From positions 29,263 through 93,262 of the forward strand of contig SFHK01000001.1 of the NCBI GenBank assembly GCA_004556395.1: a stretch of 64,000 bases of DNA, read 5' to 3'. Below are positions 34,203 through 42,969 of the stretch, one piece after another. Position numbers and translations under genes: made by a program. Position 1 is the stretch's first letter. Every line of letters begins with the position of its first letter. The DNA is from Clostridiales bacterium. GTDB taxonomy: Bacteria > Bacillota > Clostridia > Christensenellales > Aristaeellaceae. The notes under the pieces were generated by a model. The model saw only the letters and a program-made list of their open reading frames with translations. It had not been told where the DNA came from and did not search any database.

Positions 34203-35347
34203 CAGTTTTCACCCCGTTTTACAATCCATGCGGTCGGCAGGCGGCGCGAAGCGGAAATCGCCATGCCGTCGTTCTTCTGTTCGCCCTCGTAGTACATGAC
34301 GGTGGACGAGCCGCCGTCGAGGTTGCACGCGTTCACCGCGCCGTAGTCCTGCATCACCTTGATCAGGTCGGCATACGACGCGCCGAAGGAGTTTGCCTGA
34401 CGGCCGTCGATGGCGAGCAGCAGCACGGCACCGTCGCTGCGCTGGCCGATGGCGGAGCGCGGGTTCAGGCCGGAGCTGTTGCCCTTGATCGTGGCGGCCT
34501 TTCCGTTGACGATCAGCGCCGGGCCGAAAGCGACCGCGTCGCGCAGACCGATCTTCTCCGCGTCGTCGGAGGTATAGGTGCCGACGCGGAGAATGTTCTC
34601 CTTGTCGAAGCCGACCACCGTTTTATACGCGCCGTTGTCGGCACGGTTCAGGCGCTTGCCCTCGGAATACACGAGTCCCAGCGGCTCGCCGCCGTTTCCG
34701 GTGCCGTTCGCGTCGTAGAACGCGCCGGCGTTGATGCCGCCGACCGCGTCATAGGAAGCGATGATGTCGTTCACCTTTTTTCCGGCGTGTGCCTTGGAGA
34801 AGGGGTTATGGCTTACGCCGACTATCACCTGCGCCGGATCGCGCACGATCATCATATAACCGCGATACGTCGGCCCCACGACTTCTTCAATGCGAACGCC
34901 GTTTTTGTCGAAGACCTCGCCGGTCTCCGCATCGCCCGTTTCATCGGCGAATGAATGCGCGCGAACGGTAACAAGGCTCGCGTCCGTCGCTTCCTCCGGC
35001 ACGACGAGCGTGTTGCGCTGGATCGCTTCATCCGTCTTCTCAAACAGGAACAGATAGGGAACGAACTTCAGCGCGCTGGATTCCATGAGCGTCTGCACCA
35101 CGAGGTCGCTCGCCGTCGGCGACGGGCCGCGCAGGAACTGCCCCACGACCATGACGACGATCGTCACGATTGCCAGAATCAGCGTAAGCAGAACCAGCAG
35201 GACGTGACGGAACGTACCCCAATGCCACGCCCGGCGAACGCGCTTTTTCTCGCGCTTTTCCATTTCAACCAGCGTTCTGTGATCGCGCAGAAGCTGCTCT
35301 TCATCCAGACGCGTGTGCGATTTTCTTTCCGAATTGCGGGATGCCAT
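34202..35347 (-). CDS. Phosphodiester glycosidase (NAGPA) domain protein
   Basis: A 381-residue membrane protein: a cytosolic Lys/Arg-rich start, one membrane segment (about 46-70, VLLVLLTLILAIVTIVVMVV), then an external NAGPA (phosphodiester glycosidase, formerly DUF2233) domain. Family motifs are GGINAGAF, NPRSAIGQRSDG and NLDGGSSTVMYYEG. The family removes sugars from phosphodiester links, for example in wall polymers such as teichoic acids. The ribosome site GGAGGG precedes the ATG. It is the first gene of a two-gene operon whose transcript starts with a long hairpin. Confidence 0.88.
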   Translation of the reverse strand: MASRNSERKSHTRLDEEQLLRDHRTLVEMEKREKKRVRRAWHWGTFRHVLLVLLTLILAIVTIVVMVVGQFLRGPSPTASDLVVQTLMESSALKFVPYLFLFEKTDEAIQRNTLVVPEEATDASLVTVRAHSFADETGDAETGEVFDKNGVRIEEVVGPTYRGYMMIVRDPAQVIVGVSHNPFSKAHAGKKVNDIIASYDAVGGINAGAFYDANGTGNGGEPLGLVYSEGKRLNRADNGAYKTVVGFDKENILRVGTYTSDDAEKIGLRDAVAFGPALIVNGKAATIKGNSSGLNPRSAIGQRSDGAVLLLAIDGRQANSFGASYADLIKVMQDYGAVNACNLDGGSSTVMYYEGEQKNDGMAISASRRLPTAWIVKRGEN

Positions 35348-35374
35348 CGTTTATTAAACCCTCCGTACGGATAT

Positions 35375-35418
35375 AGATACCGGTCTGCGCGCGGGAATGC
35401 GGCGCAGACCCGGTATCT
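35375..35418 (-). promoter_or_regulatory. 5' stem-loop in the leader of the NAGPA operon
   Basis: A long stem (about 16 bp with one bulged base): 35375-35390 pairs with 35402-35418, around an 11-nt loop. It sits at or within a few nt of the predicted transcript start and ends about 25 nt before the start codon. It has no T-tail on the minus strand, so it is not a terminator of the upstream importer operon. It may protect the mRNA 5' end. Confidence 0.55.
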
Positions 35419-35424
35419 ACCAAC

Positions 35425-35453
35425 ATTATAAGCGATTTTGGCGTTGCATGCAA
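35425..35453 (-). promoter_or_regulatory. Sigma-A promoter of the NAGPA operon
   Basis: Minus strand TTGCAT (35448-35453), 17-nt spacer, TATAAT (35425-35430). Confidence 0.75.
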
Positions 35454-35463
35454 CAGATATGTG

Positions 35464-36474
35464 TTATTTCGATTTGATATACGGCTTTCCGTTCGCCGCC
35501 GGGCCGCGCGCGCGTCCCACGAACAGAACCAGCGTGATGATCGTGACCACATAGGGGATCATCGAAATGATGTTCACGGGGATGGGGATGTTGACCGCCT
35601 TTTCGAACAGCGTGAACGAAATCTTCGCGTCGGAGCCCAGCACCACGCGCAGACCGTTGCAGAAACCGAAAAGGATGCAGCCGAGCATCGCGCCCTGCGG
35701 CTTGAAGTTGCCGAAGATAACAGCCGCGATGGCGATAAAGCCCTGACCGACGACGATCGTGGGTCGGAACGCGGAAACGGTCGCCAGCGTGATGGACGCG
35801 CCGCCGAAGCCGGCCAGAATGCCAGAAAGGATGACGCAGAGGTAGCGAACCAGCGTCACGTTCACACCCAGCGTATCCGCCGCGCGCGGATGCTCGCCGA
35901 CGGCGCGCAGACGCAGGCCGAAGCGCGTGCGGTAAAACACGTACCACACCACGATCACCAGCAGGAAGGCGATATAGGCGGACGCGTAGGTGTTGAACAC
36001 CAGATCGAAGAAGCCGTTCTGCCGGAACAGCTTTGCCGCGCCCTCCGGGAGGTTATTGCCCAGCCAGACGAACAGGTCGTTGAAGATGCGGGGCAGCTTG
36101 CTCTTGACGGGCATCGTTTCGCTCGTCCGGAACAGCAGGAAGCAGATATAGACCGACAGGCCGGAGGCGAGGAAGTTGATCGCCGTGCCGGAAATTGTCT
36201 GATCCGCCTGACAGGTGACGGTGGCGAACGCGTGCAGGAGCGCGAGCAGTCCGCCCGCGAGTCCCGCGCAGAGGAAGGCGAGCCACGGCGCGTCCACAAA
36301 GTGGCCGACCGCCGCGCCGGTAAACGCGCCGATGACAATCATGCCCTCAAGGCCGATATTGACCACGCCGCTCTTTTCCGAGAAGCAGCTGCCCAGCGCC
36401 GCGAAGAGAAGCGGAGGCGTATACATCAAAGTTGCGTTCAGAATCACGCCGATGGTAATCAGAACCTGATTCAT
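35464..36474 (-). CDS. nupQ: BMP-type ABC importer permease (NupQ-like)
   Basis: A 336-residue permease of the branched-chain/monosaccharide importer class (BPD_transp_2). It has about 8-9 membrane segments and the family stretch GLEGMIVIGAFTGA and FLACTGAGLAGG-like Gly-rich parts. In Bacillus the NupNOPQ set imports guanosine and other nucleosides. Its ATG overlaps the stop of the other permease by 1 nt. It is the last gene of the four-gene importer operon. Confidence 0.85.
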   Translation of the reverse strand: MNQVLITIGVILNATLMYTPPLLFAALGSCFSEKSGVVNIGLEGMIVIGAFTGAAVGHFVDAPWLAFLCAGLAGGLLALLHAFATVTCQADQTISGTAINFLASGLSVYICFLLFRTSETMPVKSKLPRIFNDLFVWLGNNLPEGAAKLFRQNGFFDLVFNTYASAYIAFLLVIVVWYVFYRTRFGLRLRAVGEHPRAADTLGVNVTLVRYLCVILSGILAGFGGASITLATVSAFRPTIVVGQGFIAIAAVIFGNFKPQGAMLGCILFGFCNGLRVVLGSDAKISFTLFEKAVNIPIPVNIISMIPYVVTIITLVLFVGRARGPAANGKPYIKSK

Positions 36475-37610
36475 TAGAACATGTCACCTCCCTTGATTCT
36501 GCGAACGAAGAACGCGCGGAACAGGCCGGAAATGGCGATAAAGAACACGATGCAGCCCATGATGATGTCGATGACTTCCTTGGGCACGCGGTCGCTGCCA
36601 ACCTTCATGCGAGTGCCGGCATACTTCATCGCGCCGAAGAACCAGCCCGCGAGCAGCGTTCCGAACGCGTTGCAGCCGCCGATCAGCGCCACGGTAATGC
36701 CGTTGAAGCCGTAGCTTTCCTGCGCGGCGAACTGGTTGATCTTGTAGTTCACGCCCAGCACCTGCAGGCCGCCCGCCAGCGAGGCCAGCGCGCCGGAGAT
36801 CGCCAGCGAGACGATCACGCAGCGATTGGCGTTGATGCCCGCGTATTCCGCCGCGTCGCGGTTCAGACCCACGGATTTCAGGCGATAACCCAGCGTCGTA
36901 CGGGAAATGATGTACCAGATGGCAATCACGCAAATGAGCGTCAGCACGATGCCGAAGTGCGTGTTCGAGGAAACCACGTTCGCCGGGAACCACTTGGAAA
37001 TCGTAATTTTCGCTTCATCCGGAATGATCTTCGTCCACGTCTTGCCGCCGCCAACGTTCACGCTTTCCAGATTCACAATGAAATTGGAAAGGTAGAACGC
37101 GATCCAGTTGAACATGATCATGCACAGCACCTCGTGGGAGCCGAAGCGAACCTTCAGATAGCCCACGATGCCGCCCCACAGCACACCCGCGGCGATAGAC
37201 GCGAGGATGCACAGGGGAATCAGCACCCACGCGGGCGCTTTCACGAAGATGGCCACCAGACACGCCGCCAGCGAACCGACGATGTACTGTCCTTCCGCGC
37301 CGATGTTGAAGATGCCGGTTTTAAAGGAGAAGGCGACAGAAAGACCGGTCAGGATGTAGGGATTCGCGTATTCGATGAACGAATAGGTCATCGATTTCGT
37401 GCTTAGCTTGCCGGTTTTCGCGTTCAGGAAGATGGCGCGGAACAGGCTGGCGTACGCCTCCAGCGGGTTGTAGCCCGCGATCAGCAGCGCGATGCCGCCG
37501 GCGATAAAGCCGACCAGAATGGAAAGAATGGTGTACGGAAAGCTGGACGAGACAATCTTATGAAGATTGCGGCTCAGCCGACGGCTTTCCAGCTGCTTTT
37601 TAGCCGACAT
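36474..37610 (-). CDS. nupP: BMP-type ABC importer permease (NupP-like)
   Basis: A 378-residue permease with an N-terminal cytosolic segment and about 9-10 membrane helices. Family motifs include FNIGAEGQYIVGSLAA and the long external loop. It is coupled to the ATPase gene by an 11-nt overlap and to nupQ by a 1-nt overlap, so the importer is made as a unit. Confidence 0.87.
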   Translation of the reverse strand: MSAKKQLESRRLSRNLHKIVSSSFPYTILSILVGFIAGGIALLIAGYNPLEAYASLFRAIFLNAKTGKLSTKSMTYSFIEYANPYILTGLSVAFSFKTGIFNIGAEGQYIVGSLAACLVAIFVKAPAWVLIPLCILASIAAGVLWGGIVGYLKVRFGSHEVLCMIMFNWIAFYLSNFIVNLESVNVGGGKTWTKIIPDEAKITISKWFPANVVSSNTHFGIVLTLICVIAIWYIISRTTLGYRLKSVGLNRDAAEYAGINANRCVIVSLAISGALASLAGGLQVLGVNYKINQFAAQESYGFNGITVALIGGCNAFGTLLAGWFFGAMKYAGTRMKVGSDRVPKEVIDIIMGCIVFFIAISGLFRAFFVRRIKGGDMF

Positions 37611-39171
37611 GGTGCTCGCCTCCTCCTGCCATCATCAGACCCAGCTGCCGTTCGTTTGTTTCCTTGCCCGGCGCGGAATAGACGATTTTTCCTTCGAAAA
37701 TTACGTCGATTCGGTCGGACAGGCTCATGATTTCGTCCAGCTCAAAGGACACGAGCAGAACCGCCTTGCCCTTATTGCGCTGATCTACGATATAGCGGTG
37801 CACATACTCAATCGCGCCCACGTCCAGTCCGCGCGTCGGGTTCACGGCGATCAGCAGATCCTTGTCGTTGGTAACCTCGCGCGCAATGATGACCTTCTGT
37901 TGGTTGCCGCCGGAAAGAGAACCGGCCGGATGCGTTTCGCAGCCGCGCGGGCGAACGTCGAATTTCTCGATCAGCTCGGTCGCGTGCGCGTGAATCGCCC
38001 TGCGGTTCAGCGTGCCAAGGAAGGAATAGGGGCGGTTTGAAATGTTCTGCAGAAGCAGGTTGTCCTCCACCGAGAAATCCAGCACCAGACCGTGCTTCTG
38101 CCGGTCGGCGGGGATGGAGGAGATGCCCAGCTCGTACAAGTACCGGGGGGATTTGTTGTAGGCGTCCTGCCCGTTCATGGTAACGGAGCCGTGCGTCGCC
38201 TTTTTAAGGCCGGTCAGAATTTCGACCAGCTCCGTCTGGCCGTTGCCGTCGATGCCGGCGATGCCCACGATTTCGCCGCGGCGCACGTCGATCGACAGGC
38301 CGCGCAGCACTTCTACCTTGCGGTAGTCGCGGGCGTGCAGGTCGCGAACGGAGAGAACCGTTTCCCCGGGCTGAATGGGCGCTTTATCGACAGTGAACTC
38401 CACGTTGCGTCCGACCATCATGCTGGCCAGATCGTGCTCGGTGACGTCACTTACATTCACAGTTGAAATGTATTTGCCCTGACGGATGATGGTACATTTG
38501 TCAGCGCATTCCTTGATTTCCTTCAGCTTATGCGTAATCAGAATCACGCTCTTGCCCTCGCGGGTAAGGTTGCGCATGATTTCCACCAGCTCCAGAATTT
38601 CCTGCGGGGTGAGGGAGCTGGTCGGCTCGTCGAGAATCAGAATGTCCGCGCCGCGGTAGAGCACCTTCAGGATCTCCACGCGCTGCTGCATGCCGACGGA
38701 AATATCCTCGATCTTCGCGTCCGGATCGACGTTCAGGCCGTAGCGCTTTGAGATTTCCACCACGCGCCTGCGGGCGCTGGCAATGTCGAGCCGCACGCCG
38801 TGTTTCACGGGTTCAAGGCCGAGGATGATGTTTTCGGTAACGGTAAACGGCTGAACCAGCATGAAGTGCTGATGCACCATGCCGATCCCCAGCTCAATGG
38901 CTTTGTTCGGCGAATCGATGTGCGCCTTTTTACCGTTTATGAAGATTTCGCCCTTTGTGGGCTGATACAGGCCGTAGAGGATGTTCATCAGCGTAGACTT
39001 GCCCGCGCCGTTCTCGCCGAGAATCGCGTGAATCTCTCCCTTGTTCACGGTGAGGTTGATTCCGTCGTTAGCCTTGAACGAGCCGAACATCTTCACGATG
39101 CCGCGCATCTCAACTGCCGCGGGAATCCGGTTTTCGTTGCCTTCCGAAGTCAAACGAGTTGCACCTCGCAT
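37600..39171 (-). CDS. nupO: BMP-type ABC importer double ATPase (NupO-like)
   Basis: A 523-residue protein with two fused ATPase domains, as in sugar and nucleoside importers. The first has Walker A GENGAGKST, signature SVGMQQRVEIL and Walker B ILILDEPTSSL. The second has the degenerate Walker A GIDGNGQTE, signature LSGGNQQK and LIAVNPTRGLD with the catalytic Glu replaced by Asn. The ATG at 39171 lacks a ribosome site; a TTG six codons later (39153) has GAGGTG 8 nt upstream and may be the true start. An attenuator hairpin lies between it and the binding-protein gene. Confidence 0.88.
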   Translation of the reverse strand: MRGATRLTSEGNENRIPAAVEMRGIVKMFGSFKANDGINLTVNKGEIHAILGENGAGKSTLMNILYGLYQPTKGEIFINGKKAHIDSPNKAIELGIGMVHQHFMLVQPFTVTENIILGLEPVKHGVRLDIASARRRVVEISKRYGLNVDPDAKIEDISVGMQQRVEILKVLYRGADILILDEPTSSLTPQEILELVEIMRNLTREGKSVILITHKLKEIKECADKCTIIRQGKYISTVNVSDVTEHDLASMMVGRNVEFTVDKAPIQPGETVLSVRDLHARDYRKVEVLRGLSIDVRRGEIVGIAGIDGNGQTELVEILTGLKKATHGSVTMNGQDAYNKSPRYLYELGISSIPADRQKHGLVLDFSVEDNLLLQNISNRPYSFLGTLNRRAIHAHATELIEKFDVRPRGCETHPAGSLSGGNQQKVIIAREVTNDKDLLIAVNPTRGLDVGAIEYVHRYIVDQRNKGKAVLLVSFELDEIMSLSDRIDVIFEGKIVYSAPGKETNERQLGLMMAGGGEHHVG

Positions 39172-39210
39172 TCATTGGGTTTTTGAAGGAGGGGGATCGC
39201 TTTACCAGAA

Positions 39211-39241
39211 AAATCCCTGCCCGCCTGGCGAGCAGGGATTT
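39211..39241 (-). terminator. Attenuator between the binding-protein gene and the importer ATPase gene
   Basis: A 10-bp perfect stem (39211-39220 with 39232-39241), 11-nt loop, followed on the minus strand by five T residues. It lies just past the stop of the binding protein. Partial termination here would yield more binding protein than membrane components, a common arrangement. Confidence 0.8.
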
Positions 39242-39252
39242 GCGGAAATCAA

Positions 39253-40260
39253 TTACTTGAAGGGATACGCATCCTCGCCATAGATGGCAGCGAACGCTTC
39301 AACGGTGGCGGGAACGACGATCTCGCCGGAGAGGATCTTGGCCTTCGCGTCCTCGACCTTCGCGAGGGTGTCGGCGTCGATCAGCGTGGTGGTCTCGGCA
39401 ATGTCAACACCGCCGGATACGATATCGTACACAACCTCACCGGCCTCGAGGGTGCCTTCGGTGAGAGCCTTGCACAGGTTATAAACGCCGTTGTCAACGC
39501 GCTTCACGGCGCTGGTCAGAACGGCTTCGGGAGCCAGGTAGTTCTGATCCTGGTCGACGCCGATGGCGAACTTGCCCTGCTCGGCAGCCGCTTCGATAAC
39601 GCCCATGCCCGTGCCGCCAGCCGCGTGGTACACGATGTCCGCGCCCTGCGCGTACATGTTGATGGTCGCGGCCTTGCCGCCAGCCGCGTCGCCGTAGCTG
39701 TTGGCGTTATAATGCTGAATGGTGCAGTCGGGGTTCGCAGCCTTGACGCCCGCGTAGTAGCCGACGCCGAAGGTGTTCATCAGCGGGGAAACCATGCCGA
39801 TGACGAAGCCGACGTTGTTGGTCTTGGTCATGTAGCCGGCAACCAGGCCGACGAGGTAGGAGCACTGCTCGGTGGCGAAGTTCACGCCCGTGCAGTTGTC
39901 GGCGACGGAGCCGTTATCGATGATGGCGTACTTCTGCTCCGGGTGCGCCGCGCAGGCTTCCTTCAGAGCGTCGGCCATCATCCAGCCGATGCAGATGATC
40001 AGGTCGTTGCCTTCATCATAGAGGGTTTCGAGGTTGGTGGCGTAGTCGGCCTCGGTGACGGACTCGAGATAGGAAACCTCGACGCCCAGCTCTTCCTTGG
40101 CGCGCTGCAGGCCCTGCCAGGCCAGAGCGTTGAAGGACTGGTCGTTGATTCCGCCGGTGTCGGTGACCATGGCGACTTTGAAGTTCTCGGCGGAAGCCGG
40201 AACGGTCGCAAGGCCAAGAGCGAGAACGAGAGCCAGCGCGAAGCACAGGATCTTTTTCAT
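39253..40260 (-). CDS. nupN: BMP-family nucleoside-binding protein
   Basis: A 335-residue binding protein of the BMP (Med/TmpC/NupN) family. Family patterns are VAMVTDTGGINDQSFNALAW near the N-terminus, FATEQCSYLVGLVAGYMTKT and the downstream VIGMVSPLMNTFGVGY. It should capture nucleosides for NupOPQ. The N-terminus MKKILCFALALVLALGLATVPASA is a standard signal peptide with an AXA cleavage site and no lipobox. That is unusual, since this family is normally lipid-anchored in Gram-positives. AAGGAGGCT precedes the ATG. Confidence 0.9.
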   Translation of the reverse strand: MKKILCFALALVLALGLATVPASAENFKVAMVTDTGGINDQSFNALAWQGLQRAKEELGVEVSYLESVTEADYATNLETLYDEGNDLIICIGWMMADALKEACAAHPEQKYAIIDNGSVADNCTGVNFATEQCSYLVGLVAGYMTKTNNVGFVIGMVSPLMNTFGVGYYAGVKAANPDCTIQHYNANSYGDAAGGKAATINMYAQGADIVYHAAGGTGMGVIEAAAEQGKFAIGVDQDQNYLAPEAVLTSAVKRVDNGVYNLCKALTEGTLEAGEVVYDIVSGGVDIAETTTLIDADTLAKVEDAKAKILSGEIVVPATVEAFAAIYGEDAYPFK

Positions 40261-40298
40261 GGGGTAGCCTCCTTAAAGAATGATAAAGAACCATATAT

Positions 40299-40327
40299 AT
40301 AATAACCCTTTTTCGATGAAATTGCAA
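40299..40327 (-). promoter_or_regulatory. Sigma-A promoter of the BMP importer operon
   Basis: Minus strand TTGCAA (40322-40327), 17-nt spacer, TATTAT (40299-40304). The leader of about 35 nt leaves no room for a purine riboswitch. Confidence 0.65.
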
Positions 40328-40499
40328 GGGGAAATTGATGATTTTCACGCCAATTCACGCATTATTCCGTTCAGGAGCCGTCTGTTTGTTCGTTTTTATT
40401 CATGCGTATGTTAAATATGATGACGCACACGGGAAAGCGTGAACGCGAAATTCCATCTGTGATATAATGAAGCAACCAACGAAAGAGGAGTGGGAGTTC

Positions 40500-40931
40500 A
40501 TGAAAAAGCTCTGGAACGAGTTCAAGGCCTTCGCGTTCAAGGGAAACGTGGTCGATCTGGCCGTCGGCATGATGATCGGCAGCGCGTTCACCGCCATCGT
40601 CACCGCGCTGGTCAACAGCATTCTGATGCCGCTGATTTCGCTGATTACCGGCAAGGTGAGCTTTGAGCAGATGAAGTGGGTCGTCGGACAGACCGAGATT
40701 CCCTACGGCATGTTCCTGCAGGCGATCTTCAATTTCCTCGCCGTGGCCGTGTGCATCTTCTTCTTAGTGAAGCTGATCAACCGCCTGACGGCGCTGGGAA
40801 AGAAGAAGGAAGCGGAGGAGGCTCCCAAGGAGCCCGCGCGCCTTTGCCCCTTCTGCTTCAGCGAAATCCACAAGGACGCGACCCGCTGCCCGCATTGCAC
40901 CAGCGAGCTGCCCGTCGAAACCAAACACTGA
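40500..40931 (+). CDS. mscL: Large-conductance mechanosensitive channel MscL with zinc-ribbon tail
   Basis: A 143-residue MscL. It opens under membrane tension to release solutes on osmotic downshock. The N-terminal amphipathic helix and the first pore helix (FKGNVVDLAVGMMIGSAFTAIV) are typical, and the second membrane segment is at about residues 75-100. The C-terminus carries an added zinc ribbon, CPFCFSEIHKDATRCPHC, after the usual helical bundle. The start at 40500 has GAGGAGTGGG upstream. A TATAAT at 40463-40468 may be its -10 element. A terminator follows. Confidence 0.93.
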   Translation: MKKLWNEFKAFAFKGNVVDLAVGMMIGSAFTAIVTALVNSILMPLISLITGKVSFEQMKWVVGQTEIPYGMFLQAIFNFLAVAVCIFFLVKLINRLTALGKKKEAEEAPKEPARLCPFCFSEIHKDATRCPHCTSELPVETKH

Positions 40932-40943
40932 GCTTCCTGCATT

Positions 40944-40984
40944 GCCGGCGTGTCCGCAGCTGTTTCGGGCGTGCCGGCTTTTTT
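40944..40984 (+). terminator. Terminator after mscL
   Basis: A 6-bp GC stem (GCCGGC at 40944-40949 and 40973-40978) with a long loop, followed by six T residues. Confidence 0.65.
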
Positions 40985-41022
40985 CACCCCGCGCCGACAA
41001 CACGATGGCAGGAGGAATGACG

Positions 41023-42930
41023 ATGTACCGTATCTCCGTTCCGGTTACCAACTGGTTTCCAAACCGCACGCTCGACCGCGAAGCGACGCTCGCGGAGCTT
41101 CGCAGGGTCGGCGCGACGCGGGTATGGCTCTGCTCCGCGCGCGGCATCGAGGGAGAGACCCGTCTTGCGGAGGAGGAGCGGCTGCTGATTGAGAACCGCG
41201 CTTTCTTCGAGCAAAGCGGGCTTGAGGTCGGCGTGTGGATCTGTTCGCTGGGACACGGCGGCGCGCTGATTCAGGACGATCCGGACGCGCTGCGAAACGC
41301 AGGAAAGTACCGCCGCATGGTCGGCATGAACGGTACGACGTGCGACGACACCTTCTGCCCGTCGGACGAGGCCTTTGTGCGGGACTATGCCGACTGGGTG
41401 GGACGCATCGCGGCCACCGGCGCGAAGCTGATCATGCTGGACGACGACTACCGCCTGTGCGTGCGCCCGAACGGAAACGGCTGCTGCTGCGAATATCATA
41501 TGAAGGAATACGAAAAGCGCGTCGGCCGGAAGATCGATCGTTCCGAGCTGAAAGCGCTCGTTTTCGGCGGCAGCGCCTGCCGGGAGCGCGACGAATGGCT
41601 GGATATGGGCAGCGACGCGCTGACGGCGCTCGCGCGGACACTGCGGCGGCGCGTGGACGAAATAAACCCGAATGTGCGGCTGGGCGTCAGCTCGGTGCTG
41701 TCCACATGGGACGCGGACGGCGTGGACGCGCTGGCGCTTTCCCGCGCGTTCGCCGGAAGCACGCGCCCGTTCCTGCGGCTTTCCGGCGCGCCGTACTGGA
41801 AGGCGCGCGGCTTTCAAGGCGTGGGGCTTGGGCCATTGATCGAAGTCAACCGCATGGAGCTTTCCTTCCTGAAGGACGCGGACATCGAGCTGTTCACGGA
41901 GGGCGACACCTATCCGCGCCCGCGCTTCGCCACGCCCGCCAGCCATCTGGAGGTGTTCGATCAGGCGCTGCGCACGGACGATCACGCGGACGGCATTCTG
42001 CGCTACACGATCGACTATACCTCTTCGCCCCGCTATGAGCGCGGCTACGCCGACGCGATGCGGCGCAGCGCGCCCGTATACCGCTGGCTGGAAGCTCACA
42101 TGCGCGGCGGCAGCTTTGAAGGAACAAACGTCCTGTGCCGCCAGCATCGCCTTCGCGCCGCCGACCTGCGCCCGGACGTCAGCCTGGACGAGCTGGTCAG
42201 CCGCTTTTTCTTTTCCTCCGCGCAGCGGCTTTTGTGCGATAACAGCCTTCCAATTACCTACAATGGCCGCGGCCCGCACGTGGTGTTCGGCGAAAACGGC
42301 AAATACGTCACGGAGGAACAGCTTTCCGAGGGCGCGGTCATCGATATGGACGCGGCGCGCTTGCTGATGGCGCGCGGTGTGGACGTGGGCATTGAGCGAA
42401 TGTCAGAAGAACGGGAGCAGGCAGGAGAAGAGTATTTCGAAGCCGACGACGAGTACGTCGCCACGACCGGCGCGCCGCGCTTTCGCGAAATTGCGCCGAA
42501 ATCGGGCGCGGCCGTGCTTTCCCGAATCGGCGGGCAGCCGTCGTGCTTCCTGTATGAAAATGCGAACGGGCAGCGCTTTGCCGTCTATCCCTTTGACATG
42601 TGGCGGGCGCTGAGCCGCTGGGGCATGACGCGCGGCTACTGCCGTCAGCGCCAGCTGATTCAGGCGCTCGAATGGGTCGGGCGCAGGCCGCTGACCGCCG
42701 TCTGTCCCGGCTATCCGGATCTGTATCTGCTCGTCAAGCGCACAGATGAAGGACTCGCCGTCGGCATGTGGAACCTGTCGGACGATTTCGCGATCGATCC
42801 GGCGGTAACGATGGGGGAGGGCGGCTCCGTTTCGCACGCGTTCGGCTGCGAAGCCGCGCTCGACGGGCGCACGGTTCGGCTGAAGGCGGAAATTGCGCCG
42901 TATAGCTTCGCCGGATTCGTCGTACATTGA
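41023..42930 (+). CDS. Uncharacterised 635-residue protein, putative glycosidase-like
   Basis: I cannot assign a family with confidence. It has no signal peptide. The N-terminal 370 residues look like a TIM-barrel: alternating strands and helices with acidic ends such as KLIMLDDDYRLC, LRLGVSS-like VRLGVSSVLSTWD and ELFTEGDTYPRPR. The middle (about 370-480) and the C-terminal region (LLVKRTDEGLAVGMWNLSDD, IAPYSFAGFVVH) resemble accessory beta-sandwich domains of glycosidases. AGGAGG lies 7 nt before the chosen start at 41023. It is followed by an MFS permease, so a role in use of an imported oligosaccharide is the likely reading. Confidence 0.6.
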   Translation: MYRISVPVTNWFPNRTLDREATLAELRRVGATRVWLCSARGIEGETRLAEEERLLIENRAFFEQSGLEVGVWICSLGHGGALIQDDPDALRNAGKYRRMVGMNGTTCDDTFCPSDEAFVRDYADWVGRIAATGAKLIMLDDDYRLCVRPNGNGCCCEYHMKEYEKRVGRKIDRSELKALVFGGSACRERDEWLDMGSDALTALARTLRRRVDEINPNVRLGVSSVLSTWDADGVDALALSRAFAGSTRPFLRLSGAPYWKARGFQGVGLGPLIEVNRMELSFLKDADIELFTEGDTYPRPRFATPASHLEVFDQALRTDDHADGILRYTIDYTSSPRYERGYADAMRRSAPVYRWLEAHMRGGSFEGTNVLCRQHRLRAADLRPDVSLDELVSRFFFSSAQRLLCDNSLPITYNGRGPHVVFGENGKYVTEEQLSEGAVIDMDAARLLMARGVDVGIERMSEEREQAGEEYFEADDEYVATTGAPRFREIAPKSGAAVLSRIGGQPSCFLYENANGQRFAVYPFDMWRALSRWGMTRGYCRQRQLIQALEWVGRRPLTAVCPGYPDLYLLVKRTDEGLAVGMWNLSDDFAIDPAVTMGEGGSVSHAFGCEAALDGRTVRLKAEIAPYSFAGFVVH

Positions 42931-42969
42931 TGCGCACGGCACGGAACCAACGCATGGGAGGCGATGAGG

